Assembly (NCBI GenBank): GCA_030159075.1
Contig: BROG01000515.1
Span: 124,001-188,000 of the forward strand
Source of the DNA: Atrina japonica
Lineage: Eukaryota > Mollusca > Bivalvia > Pterioida > Pinnidae
Direction of reading: 5' to 3'
Length of the DNA stretch: 64,000 nucleotides
Position 1 is the first letter of the stretch; each line of letters begins with the position of its first letter. The translations under genes and the position numbers were made by a program. The notes below the pieces were generated by a model. It was not told the origin of the DNA and did not search any database. It was given only the letters and a program-made list of their open reading frames with translations. Below are positions 28,005-39,604 of this stretch, one piece after another.

Positions 28005-28290
28005 TACTTGCCATATAGGAAAGTTGTAACTCTTGAGTACTAGTCATGGTAACGCAGGATTATATTTCATATACCCAGAGTATGCATCGCCCTTGAGATA
28101 TGTTATAGTTAATGCACAATATAGCCGATTTATTATTTATTCTGCCAACATTCCAGAAGTTTTCATTGTGCATTAACACAGTTTGAATGTCTGTTACTTG
28201 CCATATAGGAAAGTGTAACACTTGAGTAACTCAGTCATGGTAACGCAGGATTATATTTCATATACCCAGAGTATGCATCGCCCTTGAGAT
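28005..28290. repeat. Direct repeat of about 105 bp
   Basis: TGTCTGTTACTTGCCATATA through GCATCGCCCTTGAGATATG occurs at about 27999-28102 and again at 28187-28292 with few differences. The 85 bases between the copies are unrelated. Confidence 0.9.
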
Positions 28291-29129
28291 ATGATGTTTG
28301 CGGTTTTTATTTCTTTACGACCATGGGATGCGTACAAGTCATAAACATTTATATAAAAACGAGGTGTACTGAGTGATAATATATTTTCATTTTTATTGAT
28401 TTGATTGTAAGTACAAATTAACCGATTTTCGTTTCATTCCACTAATTGATTGCAGGTGAAGGCAACTACTGCAGCGTATAGCGGTGACCTTGAAGCTGCC
28501 GAGGCTGTTTCTGTAACATCTTGGATGATGCTATTACCATCCCCGTCCAATCATCGCCTTCTCAACACCAGTGTAAGCGTGGCCAGGACAATAACCAGCT
28601 GGTAGAATCACTCCAGTAGAGTTCACCAGTTTGGAGAGCTTCACAATAGTCTCGCACACCCAACTATGTGCGTGACAGTCTGGTAAGCATGCCCAAGCCC
28701 AGGTGTGGAAGGCACAAAAATGTATTAACGCTATACTCAGTGAGCTGATGGCGGAGGAGAGTGATGAAGAAGAACTCCCAAGAGCCCCCACTTTTACAGC
28801 GCCTGCTAAATCGCGACTCATTTCAGCCCTGGCCACCTACACCCGAGCTCCCACACAGTTGGAGACGAACCAACCACCCCTCAACCTGTGGACACACAAG
28901 ACACCGGGTGGTTTTGTCTGGTTACTTAACCAGACTCCTAGTGCCCTGGACGGTAACGGTCAGTGTAATTTCTCTTTACATTTAGAAGTGCTCAACATTT
29001 CCAGTTGTCTTGATGCTACTGCAAATAGTGCTTATGTGGAGCTTAACATTCCCCTGATCAACGAGGAAGTAGATAAAGTGACAGTGAAAGTCGTATGTGT
29101 GTGGAAATTAGCAGAGTCAGTGTACGTTT

Positions 29130-30045
29130 AGGTTGTCCAATGTTCTTTGGGATTAAGAGACATAGTATTTTGTTTAAGTTGTTATGTTCCTTGTGATTAG
29201 GAGAGACAGTATTATGTTTAAGGTAATCTGTTCATTGGGATTAAGACAGACAGTATTATGTTTAAGTTATTATGTTCCTTGGGGTTAGGAGAGACAGTAT
29301 TATGTTTAAGTTAATCTTTTCATTGGGATTAAGACAGACAGTATTATGTTTAAGTAATTATGTTCCTTGGGGTTAGGAGAGACAGTATTATGTTTAAGAT
29401 GTTGTGTTCCTTGGGATTAGGAAAGACAACATTATGTTCATGTTGCTGTGTTCCTTGGAATTAGAAAAGACAGTATTATGTTTAAGATGTTGTGTTCCTT
29501 GGAATTAGGAAAGACAGTATTATGTTTAAGTTGTTGTGTTCCTTGGATTAGGAAAGACAGTATTATGTTTAAGTTGTTGTGTTCCTTGAATTAGGAAAGA
29601 CAGTATTATGTTTAAGTTGTTGTGTTCCTTGGGATTAGGAAAGACAACATTATGTTCATGTTGCTGTGTTCCTTGGAATTAGGAAAGACAGTATTATGTT
29701 TAAGATGTTGTGTTCCTTGGAATTAGGAAAGACAGTATTATGTTTAAGATGTTGTGTTCCTTGGAATTAGGAAAGACAGTATTATGTTTAAGTTGTTGTG
29801 TTCCTTGGATTAGGAGAGACAACATTATGTTCATGTTGCTGTGTTCCTTGGAATTAGGAAAGACAGTATTATGTTTACGGTGTTGTGTCCCTTGGAATTA
29901 GGAAAGACAGTATTATGTTTACGGTGTTGTGTCCCTTGGAATTAGGAAAGACAGTATTATGTTTAAGATGTTGTGTTCCTTGGAATTAGGAAATAAAGTA
30001 TTATGTTTAAGTTGTTGTGCTCAGTGGGATAAGGAGAGACAGTAT
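29130..30045. repeat. 44-bp minisatellite, about 20 units
   Basis: Units contain GTTCCTTGGAATTAGGAAAG then ACAGTATTATGTTTAAGATG. Early units (29130-29390) are more diverged. Open frames within the array are by-products. Confidence 0.95.
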
Positions 30046-30671
30046 TCTGTGAGAATATGTGTATCGCTTGGTATTCCGTGGGCCCACTCTGGCTTACAGC
30101 TCGTAGAACATCGTCGAGGACACACTCGGAAAGTTGGAAAAAGATTATGGTCCCCGTTGCGGAGTTCCACCATACTCTGGTCATACATGCCAAACTGTAG
30201 CGTCTGCCGATCCATGGTCTCACCAAGTTCCCTCTTCGTTTACCTCTCCTCCTTCCCACTTTCCTAGCACGCATACAGTGTCAACTCAGAGAGGTCATGA
30301 TGATGTTGTAGGACATTCAGAAGATACTCTCTTCTCATCCTTGCAGGATCCTCCATTATTCAGATCCGGATAGGTATCAGTTTCCTGATTAGCTGCCAAT
30401 ACGCTATTATACGGTATCAGCAAGTTAGAAACACGTCAAGTAATTTCTGTAGTCGTTCCTAACACGTCCGCAACAAGTTATATACGTCTAATTATAATTG
30501 TCCATACGTTTATATACGTTATCTATAAGTTATTGATTTCCTTTGAATGTTACTTATACGCTATACATACGTTGTGTAAACGCTAAACATGTTTAGTTCG
30601 ACGTATACCAACGTATTATGATTTTTTGATATTTTTTTCATACGCCGGTAAATAGTCAATGTGTGACAGGG

Positions 30672-30745
30672 GCTTAGTGGTTGAGCACACAACTTGAATA
30701 CGGATTCACGCCCGGTCCCTTATACTCGGGAAGCCAGTGCTTCAC
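30672..30745 (+). repeat. Possible tRNA-derived SINE remnant
   Basis: GGCTTAGTGGTTGAGCACAC resembles a tRNA A-box region. About 25 bases later, CACGCCCGGTCCC stands where a B box would be but matches it poorly. It directly abuts the right end of the transposon. Confidence 0.3.
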
Positions 30746-30979
30746 CACTGCAGCCTCGACGAGAGATCCTTTCGTGTGTGTGTGTACTTTGGTGGGGTGA
30801 ACTCGAATTTAAATGAGTCAGTTCTGGTCATTATGTCGACCGCATTATTATAATCTTGCAGTCATTCACATTTCTCCTAAATAAAGTTCAGAATTTTGTT
30901 ATCTACTTTGCTTGTTGGTCAGTCCGATTTTACGTCAATGTAATGCATTTCTCTTACGTTAAAGTTGTACATATCAGAA

Positions 30980-31045
30980 CTTTATTATATATGACCGGGA
31001 TAAATCATTGGTCAAGTTCTACAATAGAAGTCTATTTTACACAAG
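30980..31045 (+). promoter_or_regulatory. Putative core promoter and 5' UTR of the C-type lectin gene
   Basis: A TTATATATG TATA-like word lies about 60 bases before the start ATG at 31046. No other promoter element can be named. The region begins only about 310 bases after the 5.7-kb transposon ends. Confidence 0.35.
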
Positions 31046-31848
31046 ATGCAGAGTTTCGTTATTGGTATAATTTACATCTTATCATTCACAGGTATGTAAG
31101 ATAATTTAGTTCTTGTTACTTGTCTTTAGCACAAATAATTCGTAATTTTTTATCAACTTGAAACTCTAACACCAAAATGATTCTAATGTTGGTAGAAGAA
31201 AATTTAATTTTTAAATTCTACAATGAAAAGTAAGAATAGATATCTAAATATCTGTTTCATATTCGATTCAATCAGAAAACTTTTCTTATGTGTGCTTAGA
31301 ACGCAACATAGTTTGATTCCTTTTCTATGAAGGAATAAAAAAATGTTAAACGATTTCTTCAACAGTAATGCTAAAATGGTTTAGATTTCACTCTGATTTT
31401 TGGTTGTTTCACTACTACTGCTAGCAATTTAAAACACCATATGCATGTGCGTGGCTGCTAGCAATTTAAAACACTACATGGTCGTTGATTCTATTAATGT
31501 TGCTAGCAATTTATAACACTACGCATATGCGTTGATGCTAACTTGTACTAATGCTGTTAGCAATTAAAACACTACGCATGTGCGTTGATGCTAACTTTAT
31601 TAATGCTGCTAGCAATTTAAAGCACTAAACACATGTGCGTTGATGCTAATTTTTGCTAATGCTGCTAGCAATTTAAAGTACTATACGCATATGCGTTGAT
31701 GCTTACTTGTACTACACAATTCTGATGCCCTTTTATCAGATGTTGAAAATACCTTTCATGTAAAACAGAGAAAAATATTCTATATTGAATCTAAAATTGA
31801 TTTAAAAAGTATTCCTAATGTATACTTTTGTTCTTTTTTACTTGTTTT

Positions 31849-31922
<74 letters not shown>

Positions 31923-34900
31923 TGTTCTGTTATTTGTCATGCGTAGGGGCTTGGGGATATAATTCTTATACAAGAAATATGTGTTTTCAATTCTGAAATC
32001 GTTTGAGTCGATTTAAAGTCAAGTATGCCAGAAAACAATTGACTAATGTTACACATTTTTCCGTCTTCAAAACCTGTAACAGTATGTTTGAATTAACTGT
32101 GTTTTTACTACATCCAAGTACATTTACTCAGAATGTAGTATGCTTTTTGTAAATGGAGACTGTTTAAGGCGCTAATTTCATGGCTGGAGAAACATTAGTA
32201 GCGAGCACTGATATTGAAAATAATTAATGAAATGTTCCGTCCAACAATAGTAACACTAACAAAAGCGACGTGCATGGATTCCCTCTTTATTTTATGTAAC
32301 CTTTGCATAACATTAGGATGAACGGAACTAGTCCATATAACAATAGCAATTGTGAAATCTGCCATGTGCGTTGATGCTAACTGCCACCACAGACAAGATG
32401 ACCGAAGAAAACATGGTCTAGAGGTAGATTTCTCAACATTTTTCAAGATGCTTGACCAAGCCTGAAACGTTTTGACTCAGATTAACCCCACATATTTATA
32501 AATTTTGATGGGTAAATAAAGATCTTGCGTTAAATGTATATTGTTTCTGCTATAGATGGCGATGATTTAACACGTTGCCCAGGAAATCTTCCAAGAAACC
32601 AGTACACACGCGTTCATGGTAACTCTTGTTATGAATTTGTTATCTACCGACACGTGACATGGCACCAGGCGTCAGAGGACTGCTCAACAAAGGGAGGTAA
32701 CTTGGTAACAATACAAGACCCAGCCGATCAACATTTCCTTATGTCAGCTCTGGGATCATTCAATTTTAACGAACAAGGAGTTTGGATAGGATTATCAGAC
32801 GAAGAAACTGAAGGAAACTTTACATGGGTTTCAGGTACCATTTTATCTCTGTTGTGGTTAAAAGTTCTCAGAAATATAAAAATAAAAGATACTAAAGCAT
32901 TAATCTTCAGAGCAAATCCAGTGCCGGGATCGTGCCGTGGAGGAAAGAGACGTAATTACAACATTACCTGTAGGTTAAAGCAACACCAACTGTCGTCGGC
33001 GGAAAGTTTACATGCAGATTTATCTGTGCAATACTTTATCATATTTCATCAGAAATATATCATGTGATGAATAAAGGAACAGACACATGCGCATTTTTAG
33101 AATAAACTTGCTAAACGTAACCAGTTGTAACCATCGATTTGAACCAGTTGTAACCATCGATTCGAAGCCACCATCGCATATTATATAAGTAATATCAGTA
33201 AACGTATAATAATGCATATTTAGCATAGTTTTTAGTTAGCATCCTACTCAACATGGCCTAATAACTGAAATTTTCCAATTATGAATTTATTGGAATATAG
33301 TGAAATCGACAATCAATTTTGCATTAGACGATGAAAGACAGTGCCAATACACTGATATACCCCTGTTAGACTATAAGGCTGAACATTGTCGATCTTTGAT
33401 TTGTTTACTTTTATTTATGCGCTTGAAAAATAGAATTCACAGAAGAATGTAACGTTTTCTTTTGAAAAAAGATCTTAAGATTATAAGACGAATTTTTAGT
33501 TTATCAATGAGGATTTATAAATAATTGTATATATCAATACAATACATACACGGTGAAGGTATCTTTAAACCCGAATAATTCAGTCGTTATATCCCGCTAT
33601 CTACGAACGCTTCATTAACACCTGAATGCATTCACTCTTGAAATCCTTCAACCGGAAGTATAAATACACTGAATTTTGGTTATCAATATTTACAAACATG
33701 AGGAAGGAATCGATGAGCCTTGGCTATACAATTGTACATATGTTTTTAACAGAGATAATCTTCAAGAGAAACGAATTATGAGTGGGGTAAAAGATTACAA
33801 AAGAGTATTTCACCTCGATAATCTGCAGTACATTGTTTAAATTTTGTTTTAATTCAAATTTGAAACGGAAATCAAAACTGCGCAGAATCATATATTGAAC
33901 ATCTCTGATTGGTCACCAGATTCACAGGGCAGCTGAAGGATTTCTACTGCATGAATCGTTCAAGCCCTCAAGGAGACTTTGACCTGAAGAGGTTGCTGTA
34001 ATTATTCGTGTTAGGTATCCTTATGATCTCCAATTAAGTCACGTGTTTTTATTATCTATCAAGAAGAGGTAGACATCGTTCCCGCGCTTCTCCTTATGAT
34101 ATCCATTTAGGTCACGTGTTTGTTGTTGTATATCGCGAAGAGCAAAACATCGTTCCCAAGCTTACGTCCAAATTCTCTACGCAAATATCTGCTACTGAAA
34201 ATATAAATCCTTTATTTTATCATATGGTACACATATGACATTACATAATCAAAGCTGTACCATTCGACATTAGTATAAGTACTTCCAGTACTTTGATTAA
34301 AATTGTAATTTTGTACAAACTTTCTCCCTCAGGTGATCCACTGTCATTTACATATTGGGGCTTAGGACAGCCCGGACTTCTTTGGACCAGACAACGGAGA
34401 TTTCTCCTGGATAGTTTTAAATTTGACTTGCCTAATCTGGGACCCGATGAGGATTGCGTTGTGCTGAAGTACACGGATTCCGGACACTGGCACGATTACC
34501 CTTGCAACAATCTATTGATCATTCCAGAATATTTCCCCTATGTTTGTGAATATGGTACGTCCAAATATTTCCAGATTCCCTGAAATACTTTACTGAAATT
34601 TTAATACTATCATGAATAGTTTTATCCCCATTGACGTACTGTGGGCGCAGATATTTTCACTGAGGTGTAAATTTAGCATTTTTCTATGCAAATTATTTTA
34701 TGTTGTGATCAATCCATGCGGAAATAAAAAAGTAACGGAATATCTAGTGACTAAAAAGAGAATCAAGATGTTTACTTTTATTTAGAAATGCAAAGAAAAA
34801 AAAACTATTAGTAAAGTAGTAATACTTAGAGACACTAAGTCAATATATCACTATCCAGAAATAATCTCAACTGAGGTAAGTAAAAGCTGGAATGGAGTGG

Positions 34901-37900
34901 GAAAAGTTATGAGAAAGAGGTGACCAATGTATGTTGTTGTTCGTAGATTTAAATGGTTAAGTTAATGAATGTATGACGCTTAATTACCTGTGATGTCATT
35001 GGTATGATTAACTGATGGGGCTTCACCTCGGGTGACAATATATTTTTCTCCAAGTGTTAATTAGTGTTTAGACGTACCCCGTGACTGTACGTTTACAAAA
35101 TTTCTGTGATGAGAATATTCATGTGCTGAAAAATATGAGTTAGTGATTATGAGTGATTTATCATTTGGATTTCATTACCTAAGTACATGCATTGACAAAA
35201 GCAATGAAATGATATTTCTGATGATTTGTAGTTGAAACAAGCAAATCTAGACACCGATAAATGATTTATATATTACAAAATATGTAAACAGCAAAGTTCA
35301 ACAGTTGCATCGAAGTCAGGTCAGCAAAATTGTGTGACAAGTAGAAATAAACGGTTTACCGTGATTCCATGTAACTTTTCAACTTCCCGACCAATTATAC
35401 TAAACTGACGGAGTGCATTAGAATATGATTCACTCGGTCTGTTGAGGGGATGGAATTTCAGAATTAGCTGTAAGTTAAGTTCCAAGACTTGCGTAATATG
35501 AACTCTGGCAGTGGATGCCGATATCAAATCAGTTGTTGGTAGGTAAAAGGTGATACAACAAATGCACTTTGATGAACAATGAACTATACAAATAAACACG
35601 TATATTGTTGTAAATGAGTTTTTTTTATTTGTTCTGAAATGCTTTTTTTCATTTGGTAGCGATGACAACCATAACTGCAGCTCCTCGTAAGTATAAAGTC
35701 AGAAATATTTGTATTATATCTTGGTTATATTAAGTTGTTACAAGAATAAACTATTCTCTGCCCGCGCGTCGAAAGGAGGTCATACCCCTAACTCAATCAA
35801 TCTAAATGTTACGTCACTTCCGGTGTGTGCTAAGCATATCATGTACGTCATTGGAACGTCCGTGTAGGGATTGTCTCCAAATCATCATGCTTTCTATACT
35901 GGGTGAAATGACAGTAGAGGTTGATATAGATTGTATACTTCATGATATATCATCATGGTGAATTGCATTTAAACATTTCTTAAATTTTACAGTCGATATA
36001 ATGGTCTTGTATATGATTACAATGTTTCCGTATCTGAAATGCTGAATTACTTGTTAGACACTGGAAGATGAAGATGAAGATGAAGATGAAGATGTTTATA
36101 CTGATTGTAACCAGGACCTACTTCTAATATCTTTTGATCTTAATTTGACTTGGGACTCACGTCTAGAGTAAACAGTCGGCAGAGGATGTTCACACATCCC
36201 TCAAGTCAGAGATAGTTCCAGTTTGATTTATACTAGTACAATGTACATGCATTCTGAACATGGCAACTGTAAGTTTTGGTATATATTACGTATATCCATC
36301 TTCGGGACTCATTTGATCATAAATCTGATGGACTTTCTACGTGGCTTACTTTTATATTACGTATGACGTGTGCAAAGCATTTTGTGTTCACGTCGGTATA
36401 TTCAAATACACAACTCTAGAAATTACATTAACTTTTGCATAAAATATATTGTTCACTATCTGTATTATATATCTAGCATAGTAATGTAAATATCATCTAT
36501 CTTCTATCATTCATCAATACTATATTTAGCGCAGTAGCAGAAATATATATCTTCAACCAAGGACTCCTGAATATAGACATGTATTTATATTTGCTTTCAA
36601 TGCATATATGCAAATCGGTCTTCAAGAAAAAAGACGTTTAAAGATGAACTGATATCTACATAAAAGAGAGGAATGATCAAAGTAAATTTTATACGTTTCA
36701 GTAATAAAATGAGTTTCAAATTGATTTTAATGTGATATGAATATTTTCGGATATTTTATTTAAAAACTACAAGACATAGTTCGTTTGTATTGAAAAAGTT
36801 AAAAAAAAAAACAAAGAGGAAACATGGTTGCAATGCACCTGGAGATGGACAACTGATCACCCGAATGTAAACTAGCAAACTTACACACAAAATGAGCTGA
36901 GGTCAAGTGGCCTGGAGGTTATGATCACGTGGTGAAAATCACTAGTTTAAACGATGACGCCATTCCCCTGTCAGTGGAAGTTGACGCCTAGAATATTTGG
37001 CCGAATATATGGTTGAATGTGCTAGTTATCTGCGGAGCTTCGGTGGTCTTTTCTTGGGTACAATGTACAATGAATTTCCTCTAACATTCAAGTTGTCTCC
37101 TACAGTATTTACCGGAACAATGTTACGAAAACAAAAGCTTAGCGAAGCTCGAACGGCTGTGGATTATAGATCAGATACATTGTAACTTGAGGCGTGGAAT
37201 TATCACCTTTTGTCAATGGATGCTGTTTACAATTACCAAGAAAATGCAAAATAAATTATATGGGCTTCTTTTACATTCTTTATTTGATAGCGACTACTAC
37301 AGCACAATTAACAACCGTACGGACAACTGCACCAATGACTCCTGTGCGGACAACAACATTACAAACAACTAGTAAAATAACAAAGAAAACACCGTCAAAT
37401 GGTAAGTCATCTCTGTATTGTAAGCATCCTAAGGTTAATTGTGATTTACATTCAATGATAATCGTCCAATTGTTGAAATAATATAACTCGATTGATTACT
37501 ACATCTAATTATGACTTTTACAGAAACCCATACGGGTACATTACGTGACGATTTTATGAAAGACAAAATCTGCTCTGATCATATACCACGTCTATTGATC
37601 TTTTATTATCTAATTATTTACTATGTATTTTATTCTGTTTCTTAATGTGTTCTTATGTCCCTACGGAAAATCATTTACTTCAAGCCGAGCCGTAAGTCTT
37701 ATAACGCCATTAGCGGCTATTTTTACTCTTCCTGTCATTTGATATATTTTATATAGAGAGTTTGAGTTTGATGATAAATTAGTTAGTCTTTGTCTTGGAA
37801 CTTGAAAAGGAACGTCCAGGTTGAGCTGTTCACCTGTGGACGCAGATAAAGATAGCTTGTATATATTTCATTCGTTTACATGTATTTAATTTTGTTTTAT

Positions 37901-38604
37901 ATTTTATAATTTGAAAAACTATTACACAACAGAATTCTAAAGTGTAAGGACTCAAAAAGTCGCACTTGATTCTTAAAATGGCCGCACTGTCATATTTTCA
38001 TCTGCATGCTATTTTCAATTATTGATAACCGTTTATCACCAGCATGTGTTATTATTCTATTTATCCTAGAATATCCAACGTGCTTACATCTGCTACAGTA
38101 AATCTTATACCATACATTGTATTTAAAACTGCATCCCAGGTTAAGGAGGAGAAATGAAAACAAACTAAAACAACAAACTGTGAAGCAACACCTTTATAAA
38201 CCCAGAAATATAATCGACCCAGAAACCTAATCGACAAATCACAAATTATCAGATTAATTACCAAATACAGTACCGGTAAAACGACAAAATTATCTTTACC
38301 GTGTCTTCAGTATTTATATACCAGTATGAACTGATGCACTCGTGACGGCGTGAAATGGCGCTAACATCACATAGAGTGTTTTAAAATTGCATCAAGTAGT
38401 TCCATTTTAAACCACAGTTGTATTGGTCAGTAACCGATGACATTTTGTAAAGTACATGTATATGTGCATGACTTAAAACATTGATCAAAAGTCAATTTTC
38501 ATGGTGTTTAAATTATTAGTTTAAATACTTTTTATAATTACGACTTTTATTTTACAGTTTCTACGAGTTCATCTTTAAATCATAATACTATCACGGGCCA
38601 TTGA
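31046..38604 (+). CDS. C-type lectin domain protein with Thr-rich tail, 6 coding exons
   Basis: Exons: 31046-31091 (signal peptide MQSFVIGIIYILSFT), 32556-32834, 34333-34554, 35660-35686 (27-nt microexon), 37291-37401 and 38558-38604 (stop TGA). All joins are phase 1 and all introns GT-AG; the spliced product is 243 aa. The first CTLD exon has SCYEFV, DCSTKGGNLVTIQD and the WIGLSDEE core motif. The second has EDCVVLK, GHWHDYPCNN and YVCEY, giving the usual disulphide cysteines. The Ca2+/sugar motifs are altered: GQPG stands where QPD/EPN is expected, WHD replaces WND, and about 20 extra residues precede EDCV. Sugar binding by the classical route is therefore doubtful. The 35660 and 37291 exons form a Thr-rich, probably O-glycosylated stalk. 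AATAAA lies at 38622-38627. Probably a secreted immune or mucosal lectin; the ligand is unknown. An alternative last exon is listed separately. Confidence 0.85.
31420..31710. repeat. Diverged tandem repeat (55-62 bp) in lectin intron 1
   Basis: Five or six copies of TGCTAGCAATTTAAAACACT then ACGCATATGCGTTGATGCTA. The palindrome ACGCATATGCGT is the best-kept part. A lone piece, GTGCGTTGATGCTAACT, is found at 32367-32383. Confidence 0.85.
31852..31920. repeat. (CA)n(TA)n compound microsatellite
   Basis: About 38 bases of CA/AC followed by about 31 of AT. Confidence 0.97.
33070..34330. other. Lectin intron 2 with short duplications
   Basis: AACCAGTTGTAACCATCGAT is duplicated in tandem near 33119-33163. 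A second tandem duplication of about 75 bp (34018-34165) shares TCACGTGTTT and ACATCGTTCCC. Otherwise unremarkable. Confidence 0.6.
36005..36100 (+). mobile_element. Tiny Penelope-like fragment next to a (GAAGAT)n tract
   Basis: TATGATTACAATGTTTCCGT then ATCTGAAATGCTGAATTACT encodes YDYNVSVSEMLNYLLD, matching the region just past the RT in the other copies. It is followed at once by GATGAA/GAAGAT repeats (36067-36098). Lies in a lectin intron. Confidence 0.6.
36100..37290. other. Lectin intron 4 remainder
   Basis: AT-rich, with no exon in phase with its neighbours and no element boundary seen. Confidence 0.5.
37524..37645 (+). CDS. Alternative last exon of the C-type lectin with hydrophobic C-terminus
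   Basis: A TTTTACAG acceptor precedes 37524. Joined in phase 1 to the exon ending at 37401, it reads ETHTGTLRDDFMKDKICSD and then HIPRLLIFYYLIIYYVFYSV before Ser and TAA. The final 17 or so residues are strongly hydrophobic with no basic tail, as in GPI-anchor signals or a C-terminal membrane anchor. Use of this exon would give a 268-aa, membrane-attached form instead of the 243-aa form. No polyadenylation signal is obvious before 38622, so both forms could share that site. Confidence 0.5.
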
Positions 38605-38621
38605 ATTGTCGACTTCTGTGT

Positions 38622-38627
38622 AATAAA
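38622..38627 (+). terminator. Polyadenylation signal AATAAA of the C-type lectin gene
   Basis: Canonical hexamer 18 bases after the stop codon of the last exon; overlapping AATAAA-like words follow. Confidence 0.6.
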
Positions 38628-38929
38628 AATAAACTATTTGTTGATTATCTAGTGTCTTGTTGATAATTGATAATAAGGTATGGACGTCATGTCTAATTCA
38701 TTCATAATCAACATATTCGATAAGTGATAAATTATTGATTAATGATAGAGACATTAGATCCAAATACCTGTAAATAGATATATAATGAAACAGTAGAATT
38801 TAGTTTAGAATCAAGTATAAATGTTGTTTTAATGGATATGAATCATGGATGGAATTTCCATTAATCGATGAGTAAAACGAAAAAGTACCAATACGTATAC
38901 AAAACTGAATGTCCATTAGATTGCTGCGA

Positions 38930-39590
38930 ATATTATTGGACATAACACGGTCTCAACATGAAGAACAATTGCGAATCCCAGACGGGATAATACCAGGTGT
39001 CTGGAAGGAGTCGGTGTCCTTTGTTGTCATGCTATATTCGTCGCAAATGTTGTATGGAGACATCTCGTGTTCAATGAAAAAGTCAAGGTCGGCGATAGTC
39101 GATATATGGTCGTTCTCCAGAATACTCTCTAACATTCCTGAGAGGGGAACTTCATATATTCATATAAAAGATCCCCGTATCGACCATAAAACTTCCTTAG
39201 TAGCAATCCCGAGCGTTCAACAACAACAATATCCCTGTGGCAAGTCTTTTGGGTTTCTTAATAAAACATTCAGAAGAAGAGCAAATACCCTGTCATACGT
39301 ATGAGTTGTACAATGACTTACGCCATAAGCAAGACGGGCTATTACTACTCAGGAACAGGGAGTTCGTGGTAAGGAAATTGAAATAGTCACGTTTGTCATA
39401 AAGGGAAGGTAAAGTTGATTGTCCTTTCTTACCAACACAAGTAAATCTAGGTAAGAAGCAGACGTGATACATTCTGATTGCAAGCTTAACAGGATACATC
39501 TGTCCGAGCTAGCTATGAATCTGCTGAAATCAATCGTTCTCAAAGACATTTGTTCATGTACGGGTAGGGCTAATTTCAATGACCAAAACA
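38930..39590 (-). mobile_element. Penelope-like fragment (RT thumb and C-terminal Cys region)
   Basis: On the minus strand it encodes pieces of SASYLDLLV, then LYDK-like, SSNSPS and a REVYG-like stretch. It ends in IPSGIRNCSSC followed by TGA, closely matching the end of the element at 54.2-57.3 kb (IPFGIRNCSSC, TGA). Several frameshifts; no YIDD catalytic motif left. Confidence 0.8.
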
Positions 39591-39604
39591 GAACAACCAG
39601 AGAG

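Larger units (their letters stand above)
25484..30373 (+). pseudogene. Transposon-borne MADF (Myb/SANT-like) protein gene, decayed
   Basis: The exon ending at 25866 encodes a MADF-like domain: EEEEVMYDFLR, NPILWDIKKTDYRRVDKKAK (the L-W and Y-R features of the fold), then LREQ-type helices ending in NFDFLKIVLRHYPEPANS. Two in-frame stops interrupt it, TAG at 25597-25599 and TAA at 25699-25701, and the frame is lost upstream of about 25484. A GTAAGT donor at 25867 pairs with a TTGCAG acceptor at 28450-28455, phase 0, continuing VKATTAAYSGDLEAAEAVS. Later exon-like pieces are an acidic frame at 28701-28960 and a Pro/Ser-rich frame at about 30090-30373, ending FRSG then TAG. Intron contents are dominated by minisatellites. 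MADF proteins bind DNA; in transposons they assist the transposase. The exon chain after 28570 is uncertain. Confidence 0.55.
24986..30672. mobile_element. DNA transposon of 5.7 kb with about 34-bp terminal inverted repeats
   Basis: The left end reads CCCGTCACACATTGACGATT then TAGCCGGCGTATGA (24986-25019). The right end (30672-30639, complement) reads CCCCTGTCACACATTGACTA then TTTACCGGCGTATGA, the same apart from two indels and one substitution. Subterminal zones (25020-25200 and 30400-30640) are crowded with TACGCTGG, TATACGT and ACGTATA words, as seen where transposases bind. Inside is a decayed MADF-domain gene but no recognised transposase, so this copy is non-autonomous or incomplete. 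MADF/Myb-like partner proteins are a known feature of PIF/Harbinger elements, which makes that superfamily the best guess. Flanking target duplication is unclear. Confidence 0.75.

Noticed and set aside
28534..28836. Minus-strand 100-codon frame opposite the MADF gene
   Set aside because: No recognisable domain; it is antisense to exon-like sequence of the transposon gene.
28701..28960. hAT dimerisation domain in the acidic frame
   Set aside because: A loose resemblance (ALATYTRAPTQLETNQPPLNLW) without the SERxFS hallmark; too weak to name.
32195..32446. Minus-strand 83-codon frame in lectin intron 1
   Set aside because: No domain and no splice context; opposite to the gene.
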